64,000 nucleotides of DNA from Benincasa hispida. Its lineage: Eukaryota > Streptophyta > Magnoliopsida > Cucurbitales > Cucurbitaceae. The stretch's first letter is position 1. The number at the start of each line of letters is the position of its first letter. The stretch lies in the NCBI RefSeq assembly GCF_009727055.1, contig NC_052354.1:36959095-37023094 (forward strand), read 5' to 3'. This document shows positions 37,642 through 59,217 of the stretch, piece by piece. Below the pieces are notes generated by a model that was given only the letters and a program-made list of their open reading frames with translations, did not search any database and had not been told where the DNA came from. The position numbers were made by a program, and so were the translations under genes.

Positions 37642-38417
37642 GATGTAGCTGTGGAGCCATTGTTGGAAATCGCACCCAAGCCCATAGTTGCAAAAGTATA
37701 AGAGGCCCAGTTATCTCTCGAACATCAGGTCTTGTTGCTTTGCATAGTTGTCTATACAACCATGCCAAGCATGCTCCACCCCACGAATACCGCCCCGCAT
37801 CATGGAGGTTAGCTAACAGTGGCAGGAACATCAAGTGAACAAAATGGCTTGATTTATCTGTAAACAGACTTCTACCCATCATTTGTAATATATATGCTCG
37901 CGCATATCTTATGACGATTTCCTCGTCTACATCATCTGTGAGCTCACGAAATTGTATTCCTAACCATATTAAACTTAACCTCAATCCTTTAATCTTGTCA
38001 GCAGGTGAGGTCGCACCGAGGTACAGTTGACAAACTTCTAACCAGTCATCGTACATCACTCCGGTAACCAGCTCACCGTCAATAGGTAACCCCAACAACA
38101 TTTCTATGTCTTGTAGAGTGATAGTTCACTCTCCAACAGACATATAGAATGTATGCGTTTCGGGCCTCCATCTCTCGACCAAGGCTGTGATCAGATGCCA
38201 GTCCAACTAAATAAATACTAATCTAGCAACCCCATAGAATCCAGTATGTGCACAGTAGCGGTATATTGAGGGTGAGCGGGATAGTGCACTGGAGAATGCC
38301 TCTCGACGCCTGCAAGATATTTGTCTAGTAGACGATCTCGCCATACAATAATTGATCGATAAATAGACTGGTCGTACAAAACATCGGGATCAACAGGTCC
38401 TGGGTTTTAAAAGCCAT
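37631..38417 (-). pseudogene. Plant mobile domain (MAIN-like) sequence, copy B
   Basis: The frame 38101-37631 is open for 156 codons: MLLGLPIDGELVTGVMYDDW, KGLRLSLIWLGIQFREL, RYARAYILQMMGRSLFTDKS, WGGACLAWLYRQLC and LQLWAWVRFPTMAPQLHHV. Upstream, 38417-38110 carries the N-terminal part in broken frames, starting MAFKTQD. Relative to copy A the sequence leaves the PMD at HHV and enters MULE transposase sequence within a few bases, so the domain is C-terminally truncated by the fusion. It may be the capture product of a MULE. I do not assign a cellular role. Confidence 0.75.
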
Positions 38418-38475
38418 GATCTGAAAAAAAAAAAATATTTATTTCTCAATAAAAAAAATATTTGTTTCTCAATTA

Positions 38476-38640
38476 GAAGAATAATGTACAACTTAATTAA
38501 AGAATAATGTACAACTTAATTAGAAGAATATGTACAAAACAAGTTAATTAAAAGTTATGTACAAGTTAATTTAAAGAATAATGTACAAGTTAATTAAAGA
38601 TAATGTACAATTTAATTAAAAGAATAATGTACAACTTTAT
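38476..38640. repeat. ~27-bp AT-rich tandem repeat
   Basis: About six or seven units of the type AGAATAATGTACAACTTAAT follow one another with small length changes (24-30 bp). Confidence 0.75.
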
Positions 38641-38661
38641 AATATAAAAAATTTGAATATA

Positions 38662-38815
38662 CAATAGAAGAGAGCGAGAATGAGAGAGCGAGATGTTCAG
38701 CGAGATTGTAGGAAGAGAGCGAGATTGAGAGAGCGAGATGTTCAGCGAGATACTCTCAATCTCGCTCTCTCCTTCAATCTCGCTCTCTCCTACAATCTCT
38801 GAGAATGGAAGCTCC
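38662..38815. repeat. GAGCGAGA array forming a hairpin (right)
   Basis: The left half reads AGAGAGCGAGATGTTCAGCG repeatedly and the right half reads CTCAATCTCGCTCTCTCC repeatedly. The array is thus an imperfect inverted repeat centred near 38755. Confidence 0.7.
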
Positions 38816-39267
38816 AATGGAAGTAATATACAAACCCATCTCTGAAAATCAATCTTTTATCATTTTATTCGATCATTGATTTATCTCAGTTGTTGCCTAC
38901 TGAGAGAATTTATCATTATTTTCTCAGAATTTTGGTTTATTTTGTTTTGTATGTAAATCTGTTAATGAAAGTCCATTCTCGAGCGTGGTAACTTGCATAA
39001 CTAAACCTTTGTTTTTAGTTTAATTATATAAAGAGATGGAAGTTTGAAACATTTTACTTAACAGATATGTAACATCTTGAGTTAAATTCAAAGTGTACTA
39101 ATTAATGATAACATAGCATCATTAATAATAGTTCTTATGATAGTTCTTATGGTTAAATTAATTAAAACCTTTTAACAACGTATGTATGAGAAATGTTGAG
39201 GATATGGGATGATTGCATAGGATTAATTAGACTAAGCTTATTCTGATTGTGTAAAGAGCATTAGTCA

Positions 39268-39402
39268 TGGCCGCTCTCTCCTTCAATCTCGCTCTCTCCT
39301 ACAATCTCGCTCTCTCCTTCAATCTCACTCTCTCCTACAATCTCGCTTTCAATCTCACTCTCTCAATCTCGCTCTCTCCTACAATCTCGCTCTCTCTCTG
39401 CT
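39268..39402. repeat. CTCGCTCTCTCC simple array
   Basis: Tandem AATCTCGCTCTCTCCTAC / CTTCAATCTCGCTCTCTC units of about 18 bp, seven or so copies, run in the same orientation as the right half of 38662-38815. Confidence 0.75.
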
Positions 39403-39420
39403 TCACCCACTTATCTTCCT

Positions 39421-39690
39421 TGTCGAAGGTTGAAGTTTCGACTTATGTATATCAAGACTATACAAAATTAGCGGGATTCCCTTCTAGAGTGAGATCCTCA
39501 TCACAAAATTAGCGAGATTTCCATGTATGTCGAAACTTCAACCTTCGACAACCCTAAAGTGTTTCTTTATTTGTCGAAACTTCAACCCTCGACAACCCTA
39601 ATTTACGTATTGTTTCCAAGTTTTTGTTTGTTTGTCGAGTTCTCAGCGTTCGACCTCTACATTAGTCGAATCTTCAACCCTCGACTTCTA
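39421..39690. repeat. Five copies of a GTCGAA...TTCGAC near-palindrome
   Basis: Copies of the type GTCGAAACTTCAACCCTCGAC start near 39422 (inverted), 39529, 39574, 39633 and 39663. They are spaced irregularly and followed in several cases by AACCCTAA. Arms GTCGAA and TTCGAC or CTCGAC can pair. Confidence 0.7.
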
Positions 39691-40249
39691 GCATCGAACT
39701 CCCAAAACAACAATATTTCTCTAGTAAGTTTCAAAACAACAATATTTCTCTAATAAGTTTTGAAAACAAAAATATTAATATTAAAGGTCCGTCGAAAGTC
39801 GGTAACAAAATAAAATAATTGATATGTAACAACAACATTTACAAATTTATTACTTTCTTTAAAAAAAACCAAATTTATTGTTAAAAGGAATCTCAATTAT
39901 TTATTTATTTGAGTAAATGGAGACTCAACTTCATCAACTACATATTTTACTTCTACCAAGAAGCATTTTGCTTCTATGATCAAATTCTTCCCTAGCAATT
40001 AGAAAAGCTAGTGCAACTTGAATCTTACCATTAAATAAGCAATAACTCAAAAAAATCGACACCAACAAAAATCATGTGAGATTAATAACACTATAACATA
40101 GCACCAAGTGTCATATTCAAAATATGGAATATATTATTTCCTGTGATAGAAAGTGACAAAATTGGAAAGAAAGCTCCCACCAATATGTTTAGATAGAAAA
40201 ATATAAGGCTTAGCTACATTTCTTACAACTCATTTTTCAAAGTACTTTA

Positions 40250-40445
40250 CATTAATTATCCCTCAAGGGTGGTAGGTTTGAATATTTACCCATTAATTTT
40301 TGTTAGCTCAACAAATATAAATATGAACTCCAACCTCAACATGACACTTTTATCGTTGAATTATATTTAAAGGGGTGAAATTTGAACTCTGACTTTTAGG
40401 GACGAAACACATGTTAATACCACTAAGTCAAATTTACTCTAGTTT
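40250..40445 (-). mobile_element. tRNA-derived SINE-like sequence
   Basis: On the - strand a polymerase III-type head is visible: A-box-like TTGACTTAGTGGTAT near 40430 and B-box-like GAGTTCAAATTTCACC near 40385. A second B-box-like word (TATTCAAACCTACC) lies near 40280. The body and tail could not be delimited. Confidence 0.4.
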
Positions 40446-40496
40446 GGATTTTGTTTATGTTGGCTTCACTTGTTAGTATAAACTATGGTATTATGA

Positions 40497-40678
40497 CCAA
40501 GAACATACCATTTTTTTATATATATGAGTGTTTGGACCAGTTTACACACACCTAAACTAATCTCATGGGACAATTTATTGTCTCTACAACATTTAGGTGT
40601 CAAGAAAACTCGTAAAAAATTAATTCCTTGGTAGACGACCACCATAAATTGAACCTTTAACCTCTTAGCCATTTATCG
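40497..40678 (-). mobile_element. Au-type plant SINE
   Basis: On the - strand the sequence TACGAGTTTTCTTGACACC, then ATGTTGTAGAGACA, GTCCCATGAGATTAGTTTAG and GTGTAAACTGGTCCAAACAC follows, in order, the body I recall for the widespread angiosperm Au SINE. The head TGGCTAAGAGG plus GGTTCAATTTA supplies box A/B-like words. ATACCAT words near both ends could be the target duplication. The family name rests on remembered consensus. Confidence 0.6.
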
Positions 40679-40952
40679 AGACTAACAAAAAAAATATATA
40701 CCATATATACATTTAAAACGAGGATAGGATTGTATATTCACCTGAACAAAACACCAAAAATTGCAAGGAGAAGCCATGGTTTGAGCCATTTTATTTGTTG
40801 TCAATTGCCCCACTGTGAGAACTGGCACTCGAGTAGGAGGACCCCAAGCATCCAACGTGGGAAAATGAAAGCAGTAAGAAGAGAAAAATGGCATCAAACA
40901 ACAAGAGTTAGCGTAGACCTAAAGCTCAATGAAACTTGAAAGCCCGATTGAA

Positions 40953-41000
40953 CAAAGCAAAGCAAAGCCAAGCCAAGCCAAGCCAAGCCAAGTCGAGCCT
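40953..41000. repeat. AAGCC/AAGCA microsatellite
   Basis: Consecutive AAAGC and AAGCC units, about nine, lie 450-500 bp upstream of the photoreceptor start codon. Confidence 0.8.
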
Positions 41001-41341
41001 CGCTCGATCCTTTCCTAGTCCTTAGCCACAGTAAAATCCACATTTCATAAAGGCCGTTCCTTTGCTTTAAGCCTTAACCACCCAGTTTCTCTTCATCCCT
41101 CAGATTTTTCTTCCATCAGACGGCGGTGAGAGCGAACACGAAAGGCAAAACCAACTTTTTATTAACCCCCGTCAAACCCAAAATCACTTTCTTCTTCTAT
41201 CCATCTATACCAGAGCTAAACTTTTAGCTAAATTGTCGAACCCTTTCAACCACTCGTTATCTTTTTCCCTCTGTGAACCGTCTCAACCTTCTTCAATTTC
41301 AGTTATCGAGTGTTCCCACCGTCTTAATTGGTCGTTTTTGA

Positions 41342-52101
<10,760 letters not shown>

Positions 52102-52310
52102 TTGAAGAGAGTGTAGAATCATGAAAGGAAGCTATTATGGAAAGAGAAAAAAACGAAAAACAAACACTTGAGAGAGAGCCATGAATTGCAAGATTGTGGG
52201 ATCTTTATGAGATTGATGTGTTGGCAGAAATGTTATTGCTCTGGTCAGGACTCTGTATTAGATGTTTGTTCCAAAAGTGCATATTCTTGTAAGGAATTGT
52301 TCTGACTCAG

Positions 52311-52316
52311 AATAAA
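52311..52316 (+). terminator. Candidate polyadenylation signal of the ZTL-type gene
   Basis: AATAAA lies 210 bases after the stop codon in a T/A-rich context, a usual plant 3' UTR length. It is a candidate only. Confidence 0.5.
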
Positions 52317-52920
52317 ACTTTAAATTCAGTTTCAACGAGTGGTGCGGATACCAATTCTTGTGTTCTCTGTGAGGTTTAGCAAGAATCTTTTCTTCTGTAT
52401 TATGCACAATGGAGTATATTCTTCTTCCATAGTAGGTAGACAGATAGGTTTAAGTTCAATGATCTATATAAGTAGGGCATATTCTTATTATATTATAAGA
52501 ATATTTTGGTCTAATTCAGATTCTATAGGATTTGGAACAAAGCAAGAGGGAGTGGGTCCATGTCTGTCTGTAATAACTTTTCTGCTCAGGTTGGCCATCT
52601 ATTCATGACCTCAAGATGTGAAATAGAAGCAAGCAACATTGCCACTGAAGGAAGAAGGAAAAAAGGCATCATCCAAAACCCCTTCTCTTTTCTGTAAAAG
52701 TAACACTCTGCTTATCTTATTTATATATTTTGCTGTCTTTGGTTGGCTGTGTAGCTTAACTTTTCCTCATTTCTCTGCTTGGGTTTACCTTTCTTTTCAA
52801 TCAACTTTCACAGGGATTTTATCTGCCTCTTCCTCAACTCCCATTCATCAACAAAAACTTTTTAATCAGAAATATGCTTTTCAGACTGAATTCATGTTTT
52901 GGTTATATTTAGAGTTCTAA

Positions 52921-52965
52921 ATTTTATATATATATATATATATTATGTATGTATGTATGTATATC
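52921..52965. repeat. TA and TATG microsatellite
   Basis: About nine TA units are followed by four TATG units and a short TATA tail. Confidence 0.85.
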
Positions 52966-53435
52966 AACAGAAATCTGTAGTATTTTGTGTCGAGACAAAG
53001 TTCAAAAAATAGCGTGACGTGAGGTTTTTTGAAACTTAGGGGTATTTTTCTCCCAAAGTACTGGTGGCTTTTGTAAAATAAAAAAAATAATAATAAATAA
53101 ACTAACACTATGGATATCTTTAAACTTGAGTTTTTGAGTTTTAGGGTAGTAATGGAACTCCTTCAAGTTTGGAGGTATTTTTGGAACAAATTATAAATTT
53201 TAGAGATATTTTCTATAATTTAGCCGAAAAAAAATATTTCATTATGTTGCTCTTATTTGTCTAGTTGTTCATTTTCTTTGGCTATTTATTTGTAATATCA
53301 AATGACAGATATATTAATTTGACGACATGAATATAGTTTAACAATTTTAGACATTTCAACTTTCCTTTACATTTCATAGGAGTTATGAAATCACACAATT
53401 AAAATGTCAATAGATCCTAATAGATGTAATGTTTG

Positions 53436-53638
53436 TGATAAAAATAAAAATAGAAGAGAAACACAAGACTGATTTATGTGGAAAACCCTAGGCTAGGGAG
53501 AAAAAATCACGATTGAATCTTATTATTAAGTTACACGAAATACAAAAAGACTGGTCAAATAAATAGACAGATAGGAAGCCCTAGGCCCATAAGTAAATTA
53601 CAAATAAACCCCTAGGGTAAACAAATCCTTTTTCGACA
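53436..53638 (-). repeat. 3' LTR of element F
   Basis: On the - strand it begins TGTCGAAAAAGG and ends TTATCA. The partner is 58868-59073. It is followed on its coding side by the polypurine tract at 53639-53651. Confidence 0.92.
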
Positions 53639-53651
53639 CTCCCCCTCAAGT
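53639..53651 (-). other. Polypurine tract of element F
   Basis: On the - strand, ACTTGAGGGGGAG directly precedes the 3' LTR, a classic plus-strand primer. Confidence 0.85.
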
Positions 53652-54330
53652 TGGAGCGTAAATATCAATCAGACTCAACTTGCTGACACAGTAATCAAAA
53701 CTCTGTCTTAACAACCCCTTTGTAAGGACATCTGCAATCTGCTGCTGATTTGAAGGGATGTAGGGAATATATATGCTCCCATTGTCCAATCTTTCTTTAA
53801 TAAAATGTCTGTCGATCTCGACGTGTTTAGTCCTATCATGCTGGACCGGATTGTTGTCAATACTTATTGCTGCTTTATTGTCGCAAAACAACTTCATTGG
53901 AAGCTCACTGTCTTGTCGAAGATCTGTTAATACTTTCTTCAACCAGATATCTTCACATATCCCCAAACATATGGCCCTGTATTCGGCTTCTGCACTACTC
54001 TTGGCAACCACTTCCTGTTTCTTACTTCTGGTGACCAGATTGCCCCAGAAAAACGTACAATATCCTGACATAGACTTTCTATCAACAGCAGATCCAGCCC
54101 AGTCCGAATCTGTATATGCTTCTATACCACGTTTACTAGACTTCCTAAATAGAAGACCTTTACCAAGAGTGCCCTTTAAATACCGTAAGATACATTCAAC
54201 TGCTGTCATATGTTCTTCATAGGGAGCTTGCATGAACTAACTAACAACACTCACGGCATATGATATATCAGGTCTCGTGTGAGATAAATATATCAACTTC
54301 CCGACTAACTGCTGATATCTTTCTTTGCTA
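53646..54330 (-). pseudogene. RNase H of element F
   Basis: The open frame 54233-53646 contains the Copia RNase H landmarks: AYTDSDWAGSAVDRKSMSGY with the first acidic residue, AKSSAEAEYRAICLGICEDI, LFCDNKAAISIDNNPVQHD and TKHVEIDRHFIKERLDNGSI. The end is ADVLTKGL followed by a short tail and a stop just before the polypurine tract. Catalytic residues appear intact. A TAG at about 54234 cuts it off from RT, whose connecting segment (HTRPDISYAVSVV-type) continues to the right. It would degrade template RNA during replication. Confidence 0.88.
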
Positions 54331-54338
54331 ACAGGAGC

Positions 54339-55150
54339 TCAATTATTAACATTACTCAGTTTGACATTATACTCTGCAAGGGTGTCTACAGGTTTACACC
54401 TAGTCATTCCTGTTTCTTTGAGGAGATCTAGAGTATACTTTCGTTGTGATATAGATATACCCTCTTTCGATCGAGCCATCTCCATCTCAAGAAAGTATCG
54501 CAATTTTTCCAGATCTTTAATTTCAAATTCTTCAGCCATCTTCGTTTTAAGTCTTATGATTTCATCAATATCATCACCAGTCAGAACAATGTCATCTACA
54601 TACACAATAAGTACCGAAGTCTTTCCTGAACTCGCCCTTTTTGTGAACAACGTGTGGTCTGAGTGCCCCTGATCATACCCCTGAGCTTTAACAAACGTGG
54701 TGAATCTGTCAAACCAGGCTCTTGGCGACTGTTTCAATCCATACAGAGACTTCTTCAATCTACAAACCCGATAGTTAAACTGGTGTTTGAAGCCAGGTGG
54801 AGGGCTCATATAGACTTCTTCTTCTAGCTCTCCATTAAGAAATGCATTCTTCACATCTAACTAGTGCAAAGGGCAATCTTTATTAACAGCAATAGATAAT
54901 AGCACTCGGATCGTATTGAGTTTGGCCACAGGAGAGAATGTCTCAAAGTAATCAATACCAATGTCTGGGTAAAGCCTTTGGAAACCAGTCTCGCCTTATA
55001 TCTGTCAATCGAGCCATCGGATTTGTACTTGACAGTAATTACCCATTTACATCCAACCGTCTTGTGCCCCTCAGGAAGAGTAACCTGTTCCCATGTTCCT
55101 TTTTTCTCTAGGGATCTTATTTCTTCCATAACCGCAGCCCTCCACTCGGG
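54339..55150 (-). pseudogene. Reverse transcriptase of element F
   Basis: RT starts near 55150 with WEQVTLPEGHKTVGCKWVIT and [15 protein letters not shown]. It changes frame near 54960 and again meets a TAG at 54860. The following frame, 54854-54339, contains [34 protein letters not shown] and the catalytic [11 protein letters not shown] with both Asp present, then [20 protein letters not shown]. Frame breaks prevent a full-length product. Confidence 0.88.
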
Positions 55151-57120
55151 AGTTTCCATGGCAACTTGTATAGTACTTGGAACCATTACCGTATCTAGAC
55201 TGATAGTAAGAGCCTTGAACTCAGGAGATAGGTTATTATATGTCATGTAACTATGCATAGGAAACTTTGTACATGACCTAGTGCCTTTTCTCAAGGCAAT
55301 TGGAAGATCAAGAAATGCATCACGGTTCTTCTCTTCTTCACGTTCCTTACTATAGTCAACCGTCTGATCTATGGATCTTTTGTCAGAAGGATTTCCCACA
55401 CAATCACCTTCCCTTACACTATTCTCGTTTGCTAAAGTTATTTCTTCAGTGTTGTCTTTTCCATCAGTTTCTCCATCCTCCTCAGTTCCCTCTATTTTCT
55501 CATTATCTGCATCAATCTCTACATCTCTATCCATTCTACAATTATCAGTCTCAACACAATCACCAATATCATAAACAGGGATATTCATACCTGGAACTGA
55601 GACCAAGTCAGACTCATGAACTGAAGCCGGAGAGGCGACAGGTGACACTGTTTCCTTCCTGAGATTCTTCGTGTAGTAGGTTATCCAAGGGACTTGATTA
55701 GTGGGAAGAACAGGACTAGGAAAAGCAGAGTTAGGATGTTCAGGTTCAGTCGACATCTCTAGGGGGATAGAGTACGAGGACCAGTTAGTCTCTTCACTAG
55801 GACACTCCCTCTGAAGAGGACTAACGGGAAAAAACGGTTGATCCTCAAGGAAGGTGACATCCATAGACATAAAGTATTTTCGAGACGAGGGATGATAACA
55901 CTTGTACCCACGTTGATGGAGAGGATACCCAACAAAGACACATTTCTGGGCACGAGGAGTGAATTTTGTACGATTGGGACCATAGGTATGGACAAAGACA
56001 ACACACCCAAACACCCACAAAGGTACGTCAGGAATTAACCGGGTGTTGGGATACAATTCTTTGAAACATTCAAGAGGAGTATGGAAGGACAAGACATGGG
56101 AAGGTATGCGGTTGAAAAGGTGAGCTGCAGTGAGGATAGCATCGCCCCACAAATAGGAAGGAAGAGAGGTAGATATCATAAGGGAACGGGCGACCTCTAC
56201 CAGATGTCTATTTTTCCTCTCGGCAACTCCGTTTTGCTGGGGAGTATAGGCACACGAGCTTTGATGGATGATTCCTTTAGATACCAGGAAGTCTCGGAAT
56301 GAGTTATTAATGAATTCACGCCCGTTGTCACTCCGTAAAATGGAAATTTTTGTGTTGAACTGGGTTTCACGGTCGCATAAAATTGTTGGAAAACGGAGGA
56401 CACCTCAGACTTATCGGTCAAAAGGAAGACCCAGGTCAATCTGGTGTGATCGTTAATAAAGGTGATGAACCACCGTTTGCCTGTAGAGGTAGTGGTAGGT
56501 GAGGGACCCCAGACATCACTATGGATAAGACTAAATGGTTTGGACGGCTTGTAAGGTTGAGAGTGAAACGAAACACGACTTTGTTTAGCCCAGATACACA
56601 CATCACACTGTAAGGATGACATATTAATATTATGAAATAAATGCGGAAAAAGGTACTTCATATATTGAAAACTGGGATGTCCCAGACGGTAATGCCATAA
56701 CATAACATCAATTTCAACAACAGAGAAATTCAAAGAAACAAAACTAGTCCTATAACCATCCTTAAAGGAAGTTTCATCAGTCAGGAAATATCGCCCCCTA
56801 TCGTGCTGGGCAGTACCAATCATCATCCCCAAGCCCAGATCCTGAAACAAAACAATGTCGGGTGAGAAAACAGTCTGACAATTCAAGTCCCTTGTATTTT
56901 TACTAACAGATAGTAAGTTATACGAAATTTTAGGAACATGCATCACATCATGCAATATTAAACCATCAAATGGAGACAGATGTCCTTTCCCTACGATAGG
57001 GGCAAAGGAGCCATCAGCGATTCTAATTTTTTCATTGCCGACACTCGGGTGATATGAGATAAAATGATCAGAAGACCCGGTCAGATGGTCTGTTGCTCCA
57101 GAATCCACAATCTAAGGTTG
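55150..57120 (-). pseudogene. Protease, integrase and linker of element F
   Basis: The protease active site VDSGATDHLTG lies at 57108-57076 and is preceded by an in-frame TAG. Integrase follows: MLWHYRLGHPSFQYMKYLFP (His of the zinc finger), CDVCIWAKQ, IHSDVWGPS (first Asp) and FINDHTRLTWVFLL. A frameshift near 56340 precedes the second Asp, and TPQQNG with the catalytic Glu lies near 56220 in broken frame. The frame 56179-54857 has LWVFGCVVFVHTYGPNRTKF, FVGYPLHQRGYKCYHPSSRK and a long acidic linker. Both enzymes would be needed for processing and integration; here they are disrupted. Confidence 0.88.
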
Positions 57121-57204
57121 TTTACCATTAATGCTAATAAAGCCAAAAGACTAAGTCGTACCTGAGTGTGCAATTGCACTGACCCCAACAACACTTAAGT
57201 TACT

Positions 57205-58868
57205 CTAACTGTCAACTTGAGGCGGAGTCAAAGTCTTGCCATTTGTCGAGTCATTGGCCAGAGCACGTCCAGAACCAGTCTTGTCCTGTGACTGGCGTCG
57301 TTTGTAATTTTGAGGTTTCCCATGAAGCTTCCAACACTGGTATTTCGTGTGCCATGGTTTTTTGCAATGCTCACAGATAGGTGGAGGTTTCTTGTCACTA
57401 TTTGATCCAGATGACTTGGTGGCAAAAGCTGCAGCCTCAGGAGACATAACAACTGAAATATTCATGGCCTTAGACCTATCTTCTTCGAGGCATATTTTAG
57501 AGCACACCTCCCTCAGTGATGGTGTAGGGCATTGACCCAAAATCCTGCTGCAAACACCGTCATATTTTGGATTTAACCCTGCCAGAAAATCGTACCCTCG
57601 ATCAGCTTCCTTAAGTTTGGAATACTGCGTTCCATTATATGTACATCTCCAGACAATCTCACGGCATAAGTCCATTTCTTGCCATAAGAAGGACAATTTG
57701 TTGAAGTATGACATGACGTCCATAGCTCCTTGCTTACATTCATGAATTTGTTTGTGTAAGGTATATAGGCAGGATGCATTCTGCTTCTACGAATACAACT
57801 ATTTTACTGCATCCCAGATCTCTTTGCCAGGCACCGTATAAAGTAATGGTCTGCCAATTTGAGGTTCCATGCTACTCACTAGAACTGATCGTAGCAATGA
57901 ATCTTCTGCTCTCTAAAGACACTCGTGGGGACTATCGGGTTCAGATTTGGCTATCTCCCCAGTTAGATAGCCAAATTTCTGTCTTCCTTCCAGAGCCATT
58001 CGTATGGATTGAGATCATGAAAAATAATTTTCGCCATTCAACTTTTCTCCAATTATAATCCCTGCAGAGTGTTCTATTGATCCAGATAATAAATTTGTAG
58101 CAGGTAAAGAATGGAAAGAGTTTACCGGGCTCTCAGAGCCTAGCTGTAAATTTGACGATTCCAGTTGAACCATTTTTGAGTTTGTACCAAGAACCGACCC
58201 AAATTCAGCGAGTTGTTGCTGGAGGAAAATAAACCTGCTTTTAATCTCATCAGAACATGCCCTAGTCAGACCGGCCGGAGAGTTCGACAGAAAAACAACC
58301 GGACCGGCGTCACTGCAGTCGGAGAGGACCGGCCGTCCCACCCCCAGAGGTTGCTGGTCAGAAAACGTCGTCGATTGGTCACGTAACCCGGTGTGGTCGA
58401 CTGCCCTAGGGTCCAAAGTCGCGGCTGGAAGTAATCCGAAGTCACGGCGGCTGGGAGCTCTCGTCTAGGTTGTGCAAAAACTTCCGGGAGATCGACCGGC
58501 CTATTGTGCGCGAAGGTTCCCAACCGATCGGTAGGTCTAATCGTCGTCAATGGATCTAAATAGTCACCGAACGCCGTATGGGCTACGACTGGACTTGGCC
58601 GAACACCGAAAAAGGTTGGATCTATTCGCCAATCACTATCTACACTTGAGATGTCGGTTGGTCTGCGGTTGAAGGGTGGCTAGGCATCGCTCACATCTAG
58701 GCGAGACCCGATCTGTCCACCGGCACTCATTTGTTGGAGGAGGCAAGGTAAGGAAGTCTCTAGGTATTGTTGGATAGCTTCCTTAATCGTGTTAGCCATC
58801 TCAAAATTTGTCGTCGAAGGAGACTCATCAATGGTGGCTAGGGTTTCGTCCCTGTGCTCTGATACCAT
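57205..58868 (-). pseudogene. Gag of element F
   Basis: Three or more frames are involved. The start ATG at 58868 begins with the last base of the LTR and gives MVSEHRDETLATIDE. A TAG near 58682 interrupts it. The 58416-58015 part carries the N-terminal region with LNGENYFS. The 57723-57205 part carries the gag core, MSYFNKLSFLWQEMDLCREI, YDFLAGLNPKYDGVCSRILG and LREVCSKICLEEDR. The CCHC knuckle CEHCKKPWHTKYQC follows. Gag would form the particle that packages element RNA; this one is broken. Confidence 0.85.
58856..58867 (-). other. Primer-binding site of element F
   Basis: The - strand reads TGGTATCAGAGC immediately after the LTR end. It is complementary to the 3' end of plant initiator tRNA-Met. 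Confidence 0.92.
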
Positions 58869-59073
58869 GATAAAAATAAAAATAGAAGAAGAGAAACACA
58901 AGACTGATTTACGTGGAAACCCTAGGCCAAGGAGAAAAAACCACGATTGAATCTTATTATTAAATTACACTGAAATACAGAAATATTGCTCAAATAAATA
59001 GACAGATAGGAAGCCCTAGGCCTATAAGTAAATTATAAATAAACCCCTAGGGAAAACAAACCCTTTTTCGACA
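58868..59073 (-). repeat. 5' LTR of element F
   Basis: This is the 206-bp partner of 53436-53638. On the - strand it begins TGTCGAAAAAGG and ends TTATCA against the primer-binding site. GTTTG follows on the + strand as target duplication. Confidence 0.92.
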
Positions 59074-59217
59074 GTTTGCTTCCTTGTAAATATATTCCAT
59101 CAAATATAATTTGAAAAGTTGACTCATTTGATTAATTTTGTTGTTATTTATTAGTGTTATGTAGTTATAATGAAATGTGGGTCCCACTATAAAATTAGTG
59201 GCAACAAACGTAATCTT

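Larger units (their letters stand above)
52102..53430. other. ZTL 3' UTR and intergenic sequence
   Basis: The 3' UTR probably ends shortly after an AATAAA at 52311-52316. A TA/TATG microsatellite lies at 52921-52965. No further gene is seen. Confidence 0.6.
53436..59073 (-). mobile_element. Complete-length Copia LTR retrotransposon (element F)
   Basis: The element is 5638 bp with LTRs of 203 and 206 bp and a perfect 5-bp target duplication GTTTG (53431-53435 and 59074-59078). A primer-binding site for initiator tRNA-Met and a polypurine tract abut the LTRs. Coding order on the - strand is gag, protease, integrase, RT, RNase H, i.e. Ty1/Copia. Stops and frameshifts break the polyprotein at several points, and the LTRs differ by roughly a dozen positions. 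It is thus an old, non-autonomous copy of a family distinct from the long-LTR family on the left. Confidence 0.93.

Noticed and set aside
39267..39512. Open frame of 81 codons starting MAALSFNLALSYN
   Set aside because: It is a translation of the CTCGCTCTCTCC simple array.
40400..40445. A functional tRNA gene
   Set aside because: Box A- and B-like words are present but no cloverleaf with acceptor stem could be formed; it fits a SINE head better.
54978..55662. Several + strand open frames of 67-120 codons
   Set aside because: They are antisense shadows of the integrase-RT region of element F, with no domain content.
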